A stretch of 34,970 nt of DNA. Origin: an uncultured Chitinophagaceae bacterium. Its GTDB lineage: Bacteria > Bacteroidota > Bacteroidia > Chitinophagales > Chitinophagaceae. Made by a program: the position numbers and the translations under genes. Numbering within the stretch: position 1 is the first letter of the stretch; each line of letters begins with the position of its first letter. Below the pieces are notes generated by a model that was not told where the DNA came from, made no database searches, and was given only the letters and a program-made list of their open reading frames with translations. Below, piece after piece: positions 1 through 8,611 of this stretch. Location: positions 1-34,970 of the forward strand of contig CALIIL010000122.1 in the NCBI GenBank assembly GCA_938017685.1. Reading direction: 5' to 3'.

Positions 1-274
1 CTTTTAATATATCTGTTACTAGCTTGGAGTACTTACCGTAAGTACTTGCATTGCCCCTAATCACTATGGCTTCGGGACAAAGTTGCTGCGCCATACGCAT
101 AGGCATACCTGAGTGTGCGCCATACTTGCGTGCTTCATAACTCGCGGCTGATACTACACCGCGGCTGCCTGTGCCGCCCACCAATACGGCTTTATTATTA
201 AGCCTACTATCTTCTAATCGCTCTACCGATACAAAAAAAGTGTCTAAGTCCATGTGTAATATATTTCTATTCAT
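1..274 (-). CDS. dinB: DNA polymerase IV, N-terminal part (runs off the left edge)
   Basis: Y-family translesion polymerase that copies damaged templates as part of the DNA damage response. Ninety-one N-terminal residues are visible. They contain the family's opening palm motif HMDLDTFFVSVE, with the first catalytic Asp residues, then the segment VSAASYEARKYGAHSGMPM, which matches the nucleotide-binding YEAR(x)G region of DinB. The ATG at 274 is chosen because it lies seven residues before the DLD motif, as is usual; a second ATG at 253 sits right at the motif. The rest of the gene lies beyond base 1. The 274 bases between this start and the next gene to the right are AT-rich and show no other gene. 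Confidence 0.93.
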   Translation of the reverse strand, partial: MNRNILHMDLDTFFVSVERLEDSRLNNKAVLVGGTGSRGVVSAASYEARKYGAHSGMPMRMAQQLCPEAIVIRGNASTYGKYSKLVTDILK

Positions 275-548
275 CTCTTATAAGTTGCGTTACTAAGCCC
301 ATAACAAATGTGTTGCATGAGTACGTAACTGATTTATGTTACATCAATTTCAATCAAAAAAAATAGCCAAGGACTATCTTGAAAGTGTATGATTTATTAT
401 TGTTGAATACGCTTAGATATAGGCCACTAGAAAAAGAGGCTAAGCTGTTTCAAAAAATTAAGGTAGGAAAAATAAAAAAATAATGCTGTGGATATCCTAG
501 CTCTTAACAGAAGATGTGAATAAAAAACATGAAGATAAAAGAATGCGC

Positions 549-1151
549 CTAGCTTACGCCTAACTTAATAAGCAGTACTTGAAAACAACCGATAATAAAA
601 CCTAGAACGGCACCAAGTATTTCTATAAAGCGAAATTCTTTTTGCATAATAGCGTAAAGGATGTCTTCCAATTTTTCTACAGAAAAGTTAGCAACCTTAT
701 CCGTTACTAATTGTTGCACGTCTAAGTCCTTTTGTATGTTCTCATTGACCTTTTTTAATATCTCAGGCAAGGCTTCTCTAAATTCTTGAACTAGTGTTGC
801 TTTAATTTTGGTCTTGGTGTCTTTCCCTAACAGCATGGCCATCATGGGTATTTGTTCTTTGAGTTTTACATCTAAGAAGTGATCCATTTTTTCGTTGACT
901 GTGGCCAACATTATTTCTTGGTTGCTTTCAGAACTTATTTTTTCTTGAATGTCATCTAGAGAAAGCAATTCTTCAGCAACTAAGAGCCCCAACTTCTCAG
1001 CAAACTGTTTCTGACGTTTTGGAAAAATACCTTGGATTTTTAGACCCAAAATACTTTTTTCCTCACGCGGATTAAAGAGCATTTTAATCGCTAAGAAGTT
1101 AGTAATCCAACCAATAAAAGCACTTAAGAAAGGTAATGCGTAAAGCAACAT
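549..1151 (-). CDS. DUF445 family membrane protein
   Basis: Predicted inner-membrane protein of the DUF445 (YheB/YjiN-like) family; the molecular role of the family is not established. The N-terminus carries a hydrophobic segment (about residues 2-25) with the signature GWITNFLAIKMLFNP, followed by a short G-x-x-P-K-R-Q motif (GIFPKRQKQFAEKLG) typical of the family. The middle is charged and helical, and a second membrane segment closes the C-terminus (about 178-198). I use the ATG at 1151, because a TTG three codons upstream overlaps the -7 promoter motif described separately. The gene stands alone between dinB and the GH25 gene, all on the same strand but separated by gaps. Confidence 0.85.
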   Translation of the reverse strand: MLLYALPFLSAFIGWITNFLAIKMLFNPREEKSILGLKIQGIFPKRQKQFAEKLGLLVAEELLSLDDIQEKISSESNQEIMLATVNEKMDHFLDVKLKEQIPMMAMLLGKDTKTKIKATLVQEFREALPEILKKVNENIQKDLDVQQLVTDKVANFSVEKLEDILYAIMQKEFRFIEILGAVLGFIIGCFQVLLIKLGVS

Positions 1152-1157
1152 AGTGCG

Positions 1158-1165
1158 CAAATATA
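1158..1165 (-). promoter_or_regulatory. -7 promoter element TATATTTG of the DUF445 gene
   Basis: On the minus strand TATATTTG matches the Bacteroidota consensus TAnnTTTG exactly and ends six bases before the ATG at 1151. A transcript starting the usual few bases downstream would have almost no leader. No clear -33 TTG box is visible. Confidence 0.5.
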
Positions 1166-1226
1166 ATTTTTTTGATGGAAAGCATATGCTAAAAACGAAT
1201 TAGTATCTAATGTTCAATATATACAG

Positions 1227-1979
1227 CTATTGTAGCTGCAATGCCTTCCAGTCAGCATGGTTGCCGCCAAATACATTGAAGTCCACCGCGCCTCCAATCC
1301 CATTCACACGGCCCTTATCACTATGCTGCCATACTGCCCAGTCGCGCGTAATACGCGGCTTGCCAAATGATTTGTAATGAGCAATCCATAAGGGATATTG
1401 ATCAAATGCACTACCTAGGTTATTCTTATAAAAGTTAGTGTAAGAATAGATGATTGGTTTAACGCCATAATGCTGTTGCAAGCGTTTGATACAGGCCAAT
1501 GCTTCTTTGCGGCAATTTGCTTTGCTCATGCCATATAAATCTTCGACATCGACTACAGGGGCAAAGTCACCTGACTGTAGTTTTACTTTTTTAATAAAGT
1601 GATTAGCTTGGGCGCGTCCGTTTTGTCGCGGGTCAAAAAACAAATAGGCGCCACGCTGTATATTATACTTTTTGGCTTCTCGCCAATTTCGGTTAAACTG
1701 TCCATCAGTCTGGTAAGTACCTTGTGTTGCTTTTATAAATACGAATTGAATCCTCATACCTAAGTCGCGCATATCCTTTACTTGTTCCCAATTAATTTTG
1801 CTTTGATAGTGCGATACATCTATCCCAATAGAATTGTAACCTGGCGGTATACCAATGCCAAATCCTGGATACGTATAGACAGGAATACCGAAAATGGTGC
1901 TGACTACACGAATGCAAATGATGAGCAATACAAGTACGATTGCACCATAAATAATTCTATTCTTTTTATGCTTTGTCAA
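1227..1979 (-). CDS. Glycoside hydrolase family 25 (lysozyme-like) protein with N-terminal membrane anchor
   Basis: Probable muramidase that would cleave the N-acetylmuramic acid to N-acetylglucosamine bond of peptidoglycan. The N-terminus is basic and followed by a membrane segment (about residues 10-31). The catalytic domain begins with GIDVSHYQSKINW, the GH25 opening strand that carries an essential Asp. It continues through FVFIKATQG, a strand carrying YLFFDPR, and PVVDVEDLYG, which holds the acidic pair expected at the active site. The C-terminal AVWQHSDKGRVNGIGGAVDFNVF matches the last GH25 strands. The start is a TTG, since no ATG precedes the anchor in frame. It is divergent from porQ. 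A TATCTTGA motif shortly upstream may be a weak -7 box. It could act in wall remodelling or against competitors; the sequence does not decide. Confidence 0.88.
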   Translation of the reverse strand: MTKHKKNRIIYGAIVLVLLIICIRVVSTIFGIPVYTYPGFGIGIPPGYNSIGIDVSHYQSKINWEQVKDMRDLGMRIQFVFIKATQGTYQTDGQFNRNWREAKKYNIQRGAYLFFDPRQNGRAQANHFIKKVKLQSGDFAPVVDVEDLYGMSKANCRKEALACIKRLQQHYGVKPIIYSYTNFYKNNLGSAFDQYPLWIAHYKSFGKPRITRDWAVWQHSDKGRVNGIGGAVDFNVFGGNHADWKALQLQ

Positions 1980-2028
1980 GGAATGTTCAAGATATTTTTA
2001 AATCTAAGGTTGGTAATAATATTTCAAC

Positions 2029-2036
2029 TAAATTTA
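2029..2036 (+). promoter_or_regulatory. Candidate -7 element ahead of porQ
   Basis: TAAATTTA differs from the Bacteroidota -7 consensus TAnnTTTG only in its last base and lies 16 bases before the porQ ATG. A TTGG at about 2010 lies at roughly the spacing of a -33 box. The assignment is by motif only. Confidence 0.35.
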
Positions 2037-2052
2037 CGTTAAAGAACAGTCC

Positions 2053-3162
2053 ATGCGACTTAGACAATTATTATTTATTACACTTTTTTTAGCCAGTACC
2101 ACTGCTATGGCGCAAGTGCGAGGCGGTGAGCGCGCATTTGAATTTTTACGATTATCTAACAGTCCTCATATTAGTGCATTGGGTGGTTTGAGTGTGATTA
2201 ATCCTGCTAAGGATGTTATGATGTCTACGGCCAATCCGGCGCTATTACGTCCACGGTTTCATACTAACTTAGGCTTGAATTACAACCTATATTATGCAGG
2301 TACAAGGGTTACTAATATGTACTACGCGCATCATGTCAAGAAGTTAAATACTACTTTTGGATTAGGGATACAATATTTGAATTACGGCGACTTTACACGC
2401 ACCAATACTTTAGGGCAAGTTGTAGGCGAAGCGCAGGCTGTTGATTATGCCATTACGCTTACGGCCTCGCGTTCTTATTTAGAAAAATGGCGTTACGGTG
2501 CAAGTGTTAAGATGGCTAACTCGCAATTGATTGGTGAAGGTTCTTTTGCTTTGTTAATGGATGTAGGTATTGCTTATGCCGATACGGTTAAACAATTATA
2601 TGCTGGTCTTGCGGTAAAAAATGCGGGTTACCAATTAGATAAATATACGGCAGGGGCTGATGCACAACCACTGCCATTGGATGTGCAAATAGGGGTTATG
2701 AAAAAATTCAATAAAGCACCTTTTGCTATTTCGGTCTTAGCACACCATTTGTATCAATGGGATATCCGATATGATAATCCGGCCGATAGACAAGACAACA
2801 TCTTAATCATATCAGATACAACAACGACTACAGAAGAGAAAAGCTATTTTGCTGATAAGCTGTTTCGTCACTTTGTATTTGCCTTGGATATGAACTTGGG
2901 TAAGCGCTTAGAAATAAGTGTAGGCTACAATCACTTGCGCCGTTCTGAACTGGCGTTGGCCGAGGTTAAAGGGATATCAGGATTCTCGTATGGAGCTGGT
3001 TTGTATTTAAATAAATTTACAATACACTTTGCACGTTCCCATTACCACTTAGCAGGTGCATTTAATCAAATTGGTTTTAACTTTCAAATGAATAAATTCT
3101 TTGGATTGGGGAAAAATGGACGTAAGATTAACTGGAGTGATAAGTATGCTAATAGTTATTGA
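2053..3162 (+). CDS. porQ: Type IX secretion system protein PorQ
   Basis: PorQ is an outer-membrane beta-barrel of the type IX secretion system, working with PorZ in the attachment complex that handles cargo with C-terminal sorting domains. The product has a signal peptide (residues 1-20, cut after AMAQ). The characteristic start of the mature protein follows, with RGGERAFEFLRLSNSPHISALGG and then NPAL, the family's N-terminal hallmark shared with FadL/PorV-like barrels. The remainder alternates short beta strands up to the end, consistent with a barrel, and the length of 369 residues is about usual for the family. At least two proteins in this window (6528-7531 and 21820-23703) carry sorting domains that would use this system. 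The stop codon is followed directly by a short tandem repeat and a lipoprotein gene on the same strand. Confidence 0.92.
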   Translation: MRLRQLLFITLFLASTTAMAQVRGGERAFEFLRLSNSPHISALGGLSVINPAKDVMMSTANPALLRPRFHTNLGLNYNLYYAGTRVTNMYYAHHVKKLNTTFGLGIQYLNYGDFTRTNTLGQVVGEAQAVDYAITLTASRSYLEKWRYGASVKMANSQLIGEGSFALLMDVGIAYADTVKQLYAGLAVKNAGYQLDKYTAGADAQPLPLDVQIGVMKKFNKAPFAISVLAHHLYQWDIRYDNPADRQDNILIISDTTTTTEEKSYFADKLFRHFVFALDMNLGKRLEISVGYNHLRRSELALAEVKGISGFSYGAGLYLNKFTIHFARSHYHLAGAFNQIGFNFQMNKFFGLGKNGRKINWSDKYANSY

Positions 3163-3163
3163 T

Positions 3164-3191
3164 AATGTTTAAGGTTGAATGTTTAAGGTTG
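3164..3191 (+). repeat. Tandem 14-bp duplication at the porQ stop
   Basis: The unit AATGTTTAAGGTTG occurs twice in a row (3164-3177 and 3178-3191). The unit is not a multiple of three, so the ATG of the second copy opens a frame that stops after six codons, while the ATG of the first copy opens the downstream lipoprotein gene. Confidence 0.85.
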
Positions 3192-3695
3192 AGTTTTAAA
3201 TATAAGTATCCATACTTACTATTGCTTTTCTTCTACATGGCTTCCTGCAATACTTCAACTGAAATGTCAAATAATAGAGTTGAAATACTTGGAGTTGATT
3301 TTACTAATGACGAAATAATAAAAGTAGATATCTTTGAAATCTCTCATCCAATGTTAGGAGGAGTGAGGAATTCGTACAATTTTTCATCCGTCGAGAAAGT
3401 ACAATTCCTAAACAATTTTGATAAATTAAAACCTGTTGGCATGTTGAAATGTGCGGACAAATATGTGATACGTCTTTTTAGAAAGTCAGATACATTAAGG
3501 TTGAAAATATGCGGTAATAATATTTCTAATAGAATGTCTGATAACTATTACCAGTTAGAAAAACAACCAAGCTTTATGCAAAAGATAATACAGACGCTAA
3601 AAAGTAAAGCTGGATATATAAAAAAAGCTAATCCCAATACTCATTCAAAGCACGCTTATAAAGCTGCACCGTATTTTCTAAGCCTAAATAAATAG
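3165..3695 (+). CDS. Hypothetical lipoprotein
   Basis: I do not recognise the family. The first 28 residues form a basic stretch followed by a strongly hydrophobic core (LLLLFFYMASC) ending in a lipobox-like MASC, so a lipid-anchored envelope protein of about 147 mature residues is likely. The body is mixed alpha/beta by eye, with no catalytic motif. The ATG at 3165 lies inside the first copy of a 14-bp tandem repeat. A TTG two codons upstream overlaps the porQ stop and is less likely. The 3' end overlaps the convergent pdxJ gene by 68 bases, which raises the possibility that the last residues were acquired by stop-codon loss. Co-transcription with porQ is possible, but nothing links the functions. 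Confidence 0.6.
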   Translation: MFKVECLRLSFKYKYPYLLLLFFYMASCNTSTEMSNNRVEILGVDFTNDEIIKVDIFEISHPMLGGVRNSYNFSSVEKVQFLNNFDKLKPVGMLKCADKYVIRLFRKSDTLRLKICGNNISNRMSDNYYQLEKQPSFMQKIIQTLKSKAGYIKKANPNTHSKHAYKAAPYFLSLNK

Positions 3696-4365
3696 CATCG
3701 CAAATCAACGCATGTCCAATAGACACTTCTGCTAATTGCGGAATGTTGGCAGAGAAGTATTGAAGATTTTCTAAATCTAAATCATGGCCTGCGTTTAAAC
3801 CGAGCTCTAATTTGTTGGCTTCTACTGCAGTATCTATAAATGATTGTATGGCTGCTGCTTTATCTTTTTTATAATGTTGAGCATAACTCTCTGTATAAAG
3901 TTCTATGCGATCGGTTCCTGTGTCTTTGGCACTTTGTACTAAAGTTGGGTTAGGGTCTAGAAATATAGATGTTCTAATCCCTGCCTTTTTAAATAAAGCA
4001 ATAGTCTCTTTTAGATAGTCAAAATGTTTAATGGTATCCCAACCATGGTCGGAAGTTAATTGGCCTTCACTATCAGGAACAAGTGTTACTTGTGTAGGCT
4101 TAGTTTCTAATACGAGATCAATAAATTTTTGCTCTCTGGGGTTTCCTTCTATATTAAATTCTGTTGTTATAAGAGATTTAAGTTCCCGCACATCAGCATG
4201 TCTAATATGGCGTTCGTCAGGTCGTGGGTGTACCGTTATGCCATCGGCTCCAAAGGCTTGAATATCCTTAGCTGCCTTTAATATATCAGGATTGTTGCCA
4301 CCACGCGCATTGCGGAGGGTCGCCCATTTGTTTATGTTTATTGAGAGTTTGGTGCGTTGCTCCAT
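3628..4365 (-). CDS. pdxJ: Pyridoxine 5'-phosphate synthase
   Basis: PdxJ condenses 3-amino-2-oxopropyl phosphate with 1-deoxyxylulose 5-phosphate to give pyridoxine 5'-phosphate, the ring-forming step of DXP-dependent vitamin B6 synthesis in the cytoplasm. The 245-residue length fits. The N-terminal LSININKWATLRNARGGNNPD carries the family's substrate-binding Asn/Arg residues, HPRPDERHI (46-54) is the phosphate-binding histidine/arginine motif, and the C-terminal ELGLNAGHDLDLENL and EVSIGHALICDA segments hold the conserved late histidines of the TIM barrel. It is the last gene of a minus-strand run with a lipoprotein gene 3 bases upstream and phoH 28 bases before that. Its 3' end overlaps the convergent lipoprotein gene. 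Confidence 0.96.
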   Translation of the reverse strand: MEQRTKLSININKWATLRNARGGNNPDILKAAKDIQAFGADGITVHPRPDERHIRHADVRELKSLITTEFNIEGNPREQKFIDLVLETKPTQVTLVPDSEGQLTSDHGWDTIKHFDYLKETIALFKKAGIRTSIFLDPNPTLVQSAKDTGTDRIELYTESYAQHYKKDKAAAIQSFIDTAVEANKLELGLNAGHDLDLENLQYFSANIPQLAEVSIGHALICDAIYLGLENTVQLYKRALNEYWD

Positions 4366-4368
4366 TAA

Positions 4369-4842
4369 TTATTCTACAGGAATGATTTCATCTTGTTGAG
4401 CAGCATCTTCTTCCAATTCATCAATAAAGTCTTCAGAAAACTTTTCCTCAGTTAAGATATCCGTCTTGCGTTCTAAGTTACTCACTAACCATTTGTCTTC
4501 TACTTTTTTCAAATCTAATTGGTCTACTAAGTCTGGTAATTGACTATTCGTAAATGTAACTGTTGCTGTTCCTTCAGCATCTTGAACATCGATACTTTTA
4601 ATTTCTGCAACTGCTGTTTTTGTTTCATTAATTACGGCCTCATCCATTAAAGCTTTGTCTGCTTCGTAGGTTTCAAGTGTAGGCAAAAACTCGGCAGAAG
4701 CATATTTCTGCGCTTCACTATAATTCATAGTTACATAGTTTTTAAGAAAGTTTTGCGCCACAATATTTGGGTCGGCAAATTCGTTACTACCACAACTAAA
4801 AAGAACAGTAGTCATCAACATAAATAATAGTATCTTCTGCAT
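4369..4842 (-). CDS. DUF4878-like lipoprotein
   Basis: Small envelope lipoprotein. The signal sequence ends in a clear lipobox (LFSC, Cys at residue 17). The mature part begins with PNIVAQNFLKNYVTMNYSEAQKYAS, the pattern of the DUF4878 / NTF2-like fold in which a helix carrying a 'F-x-x-x-x' run is followed by a short sheet. The segments TATVTFTNSQLP and VEDKWLVSNLER are the later strands and match this fold. The last 25 residues are very acidic. The ligand and role are unknown. It sits between phoH and pdxJ with short gaps, so it is probably in their operon, though a perfect TAnnTTTG motif four bases before its ATG may give it its own start. Confidence 0.6.
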   Translation of the reverse strand: MQKILLFMLMTTVLFSCGSNEFADPNIVAQNFLKNYVTMNYSEAQKYASAEFLPTLETYEADKALMDEAVINETKTAVAEIKSIDVQDAEGTATVTFTNSQLPDLVDQLDLKKVEDKWLVSNLERKTDILTEEKFSEDFIDELEEDAAQQDEIIPVE

Positions 4843-4846
4843 GCTG

Positions 4847-4854
4847 CAAAAATA
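4847..4854 (-). promoter_or_regulatory. -7 element TATTTTTG abutting the lipoprotein ATG
   Basis: On the minus strand TATTTTTG fits TAnnTTTG exactly and is four bases from the ATG at 4842. It would give an internal, nearly leaderless transcript in the phoH-pdxJ run. The match may be chance in AT-rich DNA, because no -33 box is evident. Confidence 0.35.
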
Positions 4855-4870
4855 GCCCTATTCCAATGAA

Positions 4871-5914
4871 TTATTTGGCAGCTTTGTCTTTGTTTTCTGT
4901 TGATGTATTGTTATTCTCTATAGTCTTTTTAGGCTTTGGCTTGTTTTTGGCCTCTTCTAATTGGGCGTCATCCTTATCATAGGCCTTAATTATTTGCCTA
5001 ACTAATCGGTGACGTACAACATCGCTACCGTCTAACTCAATAAAGGCTATACCTTTAATATCTTTTAAGAGTCGTTTCGATTTTTTTAATCCAGACTGTT
5101 GGTTTCGTGGTAAATCTACTTGAGACATATCTCCTGTGATAATTGCTTTTGCCGAAGGCCCAATTCTTGTTAAAAACATTTTTAACTGCAAGTCGGTAGC
5201 ATTCTGTGCTTCATCTAGTATGATATAGGCATGATCTAATGTGCGACCGCGCATATAGGCTAGGGGAGCAATTTCTATAATACGGTTGGTCATAAAGTAA
5301 TTCAACTTCTCCGTTGGTATCATATCGTCTAAGGCATCATATAATGGTCTTAAGTAAGGGTCAATCTTATCTTTTAAATCCCCGGGTAAGAAACCTAAAC
5401 TTTCGCCAGCTTCAACGGCGGGGCGCGTTAGGATAATCTTTTTTACAATCTTGTTTTTTAATGCTCGAACAGCTAGTGCAACGGCAGTATATGTTTTACC
5501 CGTACCAGCGGGGCCAATGGCAAAAATGATGTCATTATCCTCAGCCGCGCCAACCAATAATCGTTGGTTGTGTGTTTTGGCTTTAATAACTTTTCCATTG
5601 GGACCAAAAGCCAAAATGCTATTTTCTAATTTGTCATTTACATTTTCATCAATATTACCATCTTCGTCTCCGAGGATTTGCGATAGGTAGTTTTCGCTTA
5701 AATGACCGTTGCGCTCTACATATCTTAGTATTAATTCTATTTTTTCCTTGGCATGCTCTACATTCTTTTCACTGCCCGAAAGCTTAATTTGAGTGCCTCT
5801 GGCTAATATTTTCAGTAATGGGAAACGTTTTTTTATGATACTAAACTTGCTATTATTTACACCAAAAAATTCGATAGGATTTACAGTGTCTAGTTTTATT
5901 ATTTGTTCTGTCAA
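4871..5914 (-). CDS. PhoH family ATPase
   Basis: Cytoplasmic P-loop ATPase of the PhoH family, thought to act on RNA. An N-terminal KH-like region (first 75 residues) precedes the ATPase domain. Walker A is GPAGTGKT (about residues 134-141 from the start used here) and Walker B is IILDEAQN (about 229-236), followed by the conserved MFLTRIGPSAKAIITGD with sensor residues. The C-terminus is a lysine- and asparagine-rich tail. I place the start at the TTG at 5914, which gives MTEQIIKLDTVNP and matches the usual beginning of Bacteroidota homologues. The frame stays open to a TTG at 5962, but those 16 residues look non-native. It heads the run phoH-lipoprotein-pdxJ and is divergent from the peroxiredoxin gene. 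Confidence 0.93.
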   Translation of the reverse strand: MTEQIIKLDTVNPIEFFGVNNSKFSIIKKRFPLLKILARGTQIKLSGSEKNVEHAKEKIELILRYVERNGHLSENYLSQILGDEDGNIDENVNDKLENSILAFGPNGKVIKAKTHNQRLLVGAAEDNDIIFAIGPAGTGKTYTAVALAVRALKNKIVKKIILTRPAVEAGESLGFLPGDLKDKIDPYLRPLYDALDDMIPTEKLNYFMTNRIIEIAPLAYMRGRTLDHAYIILDEAQNATDLQLKMFLTRIGPSAKAIITGDMSQVDLPRNQQSGLKKSKRLLKDIKGIAFIELDGSDVVRHRLVRQIIKAYDKDDAQLEEAKNKPKPKKTIENNNTSTENKDKAAK

Positions 5915-6000
5915 GGATATGTGCTTTTGATCTATTACAATAATACCAATATATAAGCACAAGTATCCCTAGAGGTTTTACACTACCTTGATAGTATTAT

Positions 6001-6031
6001 TTTGGCAATAATTGATAAAACCTTAAATTTG
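6001..6031 (+). promoter_or_regulatory. Promoter of the peroxiredoxin gene (-33 TTTG, -7 TAAATTTG)
   Basis: TTTG at 6001-6004 is followed after 19 bases by TAAATTTG at 6024-6031, the full Bacteroidota consensus TTTG-N19-TAnnTTTG. The expected start of transcription is about 12 bases before the ATG at 6051. This is the clearest promoter in the window. Confidence 0.7.
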
Positions 6032-6050
6032 GTAAGATAACATTTTAGAT

Positions 6051-6521
6051 ATGGCAATAGAAATTGGACAAAAAGCACCTGATTTTAACCTTCATAATAC
6101 GGATAAAAATAAAGTAGCACTGAGCGACTACTCTGGTAAGAACGTAGTGGTATTATTTTTCCCACTAGCTTTTACAGGCGTATGTACGAATGAGCTTTGC
6201 TCCATGAGAGATTCATTGGCTACTTATAATGATTTAAATGCAGAAGTGGTTGGCATTTCAGTAGACTCCCTTTTTGTTCTAGATAAGTTTAAGAAAGAAA
6301 ATGATTTGAACTTTGCGCTCTTGTCTGATTTTAATAAAGAAGCGGCTAAGGCTTATGATTGTTTGTACGAGAACTTTGTTTTTGATATGGCGGGAGTAGC
6401 TAAGCGATCTGCTTTTGTTGTAGACAAAGATGGTACAGTGCAATATGCTGAGGTGTTAGAAAGTGCTGGTGATTTGCCAGACTTTGATGCGATTAAAGCA
6501 TGCTTGCAAAACTTAAATTAA
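6051..6521 (+). CDS. Peroxiredoxin (AhpC/TSA family, AhpE-like)
   Basis: Thiol peroxidase that reduces hydrogen peroxide and organic hydroperoxides in the cytoplasm. The thioredoxin-fold protein has the peroxidatic motif PxxxTxxC as P38, T42 and C45 in FFPLAFTGVC. A second Cys at residue 50, five residues on, sits where some AhpE- and Bcp-like enzymes keep a resolving Cys. The conserved active-site Arg appears late, in KRSAFVVDKDG. The 156-residue length is right for the family. It has its own strong promoter and is followed six bases later by a sorting-domain protein gene that may be read through from it, but a functional link is not evident. Confidence 0.92.
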   Translation: MAIEIGQKAPDFNLHNTDKNKVALSDYSGKNVVVLFFPLAFTGVCTNELCSMRDSLATYNDLNAEVVGISVDSLFVLDKFKKENDLNFALLSDFNKEAAKAYDCLYENFVFDMAGVAKRSAFVVDKDGTVQYAEVLESAGDLPDFDAIKACLQNLN

Positions 6522-6527
6522 TACAGA

Positions 6528-7531
6528 ATGAATAAAATATTGAACCTACTTATTGCCATGCTATTGACAGTAAGTATGAATAGTTATGCGCAATCAGCCA
6601 TTGAGCCTTTTGAAACATGGACAAACTATAATATCCTATTCACCCCAATGGAAGAACCTAACGGATGGAGTGGTACCGATTCTTTGATTGTGGGTTATGG
6701 TAAACCATCTAATCCTTTTGGCACTTATACTAGTCAGTTGATTAAAGAAACACCAGGGCATACAGGACAGTTTGCTATGAAAGCTGCTACTAAATTTCAG
6801 GATGGGATTGCGCTTGGAGGCTTGCCGCCTAAAGATTATCAGTTAGATGTAACCAACTCCACCATTATATTAGATATTGCCAATGGAGGTATCTCTCAAC
6901 AAGAGGGAACACCAATAAATTTAGACCGATAAGCACTACCATGTATGTAAAAAATAATGTGGTGAGTGGCGACTCAACGTTTATACAAGCTATTATTATT
7001 GATGATGGTGATGGAGCGGATAGCATAATAGCTATAGCAGATACTGCCTTGGGAAGTAATATCTCAAATTTTACTATGATTGAATTGCCATTTGTATATA
7101 ATGGTTCTACGCTTTCGCCTACGATAGTACGTTATATTATTTCATCGGGTAATCCCTTAGCCATTGTGGATACTACTAACACATTTGTTGTACATGACGG
7201 AACAGAAATTATTATTGATGACATAGATTTAACTGCTCCACTAGGTGTTCGTAAGCACATTTATACATCCAAAGTTTGTGATGTGTATCCAAGTTTAATG
7301 CATGATTGGCTTCAAGTAAATTATATTAAAAAAGGAAATGAAAAACTAGCACTAAGTATCGTTTCGACCAATGGTCAAGTAGTAAAAAAGTACGTGTTGA
7401 ATAATGCATATAATCAATTGGATGTATCTGACTTGGCGCATGGAAGTTATGTATATTATATTGCTCATGTAAATGCAACTATTGGCCAAGGAAGTACTCA
7501 AATAGTACAGTCGGGTAAGTTGCTCAAGTAG
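6528..7531 (+). pseudogene. Secreted protein with PCMD-like domain and type IX sorting domain, frameshifted
   Basis: Two open frames form one protein. The first (6528-6932) has a signal peptide cut after SYAQ and then PFETW and NGWSGTDS, the start of a beta-sandwich domain that looks like the putative carbohydrate-metabolism (PCMD) type found in secreted Bacteroidota proteins. The second frame (from about 6905; first ATG 6941) continues the domain with FRPISTTMYVKNN and DSTFIQAIIIDD, and ends in an 80-residue type A sorting domain (VYPSLMHDWLQVNY, then IVSTNGQVVKKY). Adding one T to the TTT at about 6919-6922 gives PINFRP, the expected join, so a single-base deletion is the likely cause. It is either a real inactivation or a base-calling error. 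The stop codon abuts the convergent lptG stop. Confidence 0.75.
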
Positions 7532-8611
7532 CTAGGACGATGCACGGCGGTAAAGCCACAACGCTACAATGGAGAAGAACATATTAGGGATCCATACGGC
7601 CAGCATAGGATGAAGATTGCCTTTGATCGCAAAGGTGGTAGAGAACTGCATAAACAGAATATAAGCAGCGCTTATTATAAGCCCCGCTGCCAAGTGCACG
7701 CCGCTGCCTCCTCTCACTCTGCGGTAAGCAATACAAGCGCCCATGATTGATAATATAAAAGCTGAGAATGGACCCGAAGTCCTACGGTGCTTTTCAACTT
7801 CGTAATCATTTAGCCCCTCGCTTCCTTTACTTTTTTCTTTATTAATATAAGCTATTAACTCTGGTGTAGTCATATGCTGTCGCTCCTCGTGCTCTTTATA
7901 GAGCTCGCTTGGTACCAAGTTCATTTTGATAGAGCTTTCGGGTGTGCGTACAAATGTTTCCTTTAATTTATTATTCGTTCGCTTTTTTACATCAAAGAGT
8001 TTCCAAGTGCTGCTTGCCGAATCGTAGGTACAACGATTAGCACTTACCTTTTCAAGTAATTCTGTCCCAATAATTTTATTATATACAAATGAGTAGCCAT
8101 TGTTAGACTCTAAACTGTAGCTACTCATACTCACAAATTCACTATCGCTTACCCGGATGTCAATATTCTGGGTCTGTCGCGTTCCTTGGTAGCCCACATA
8201 ACTCCGTTCAAAAGCGAGACGTTGTTTATTCCCTTCTGGAATAACATAGTGATTGGCGAATAATAAAACGAGGCATATAATACCAGAACCAATAAAGTAT
8301 GGGCGTAGCATGCGTCTAAATTCCATGCCAGTTGCTAAGATGGCAATGAACTCCGAGCGGTTGGCCATTTTGGAGGTAAAGAAAATAACCGATACAAAAA
8401 TAAAAATTGGAAAAAGCAAGGCAATAATGTGGGGAATAAAATTGCAGAAGTACTGAAATATTTCACCCGAAGGAACTTGATGCTTTACAAAATCTTGTAC
8501 TTTCTCAGTATAGTCAATAACAATAGCAATAACCGTAAAAGCCAAAATTCAAAATAGAAAAGTCATCAAGAAATTCTTGAGTATATACTTATCTATTCTA
8601 TTGAGTAACAT
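7532..8611 (-). pseudogene. lptG: LptG/LptF-type LPS export permease with an in-frame TGA at codon 21
   Basis: YjgP/YjgQ-family permease, a membrane partner of LptB that extracts lipopolysaccharide for export. The full frame from the ATG at 8611 gives 359 codons, the family's usual size, starting MLLNRIDKYILKNFLMTFLF and continuing AFTVIAIVIDYTEKVQDF. Three more membrane segments follow the periplasmic jellyroll-like middle (about residues 120-250). Codon 21 (8549-8551) reads TGA. The second copy of this 5' region at 9907-10082 has TGC (Cys) at the same place. A TTG at 8545 could restart translation, but the product would lose half of the first membrane helix and its conserved DKYILKNF segment. 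The gene would normally follow tgt; here 2.6 kb of foreign-looking DNA separates them. Whether it is functional is uncertain. Confidence 0.85.

Noticed and set aside
8441-8545. lptG as a normal gene starting with TTG at 8545
   Set aside because: This start loses half of the first membrane helix, while the frame upstream has a clear lptG N-terminus from an ATG at 8611 interrupted only by TGA. A damaged longer gene explains the data better.
8549-8551. TGA read as selenocysteine or tryptophan
   Set aside because: The other copy has an ordinary Cys codon, no selenocysteine hairpin is evident, and TGA is used as a normal stop elsewhere in the window, for example in porQ.
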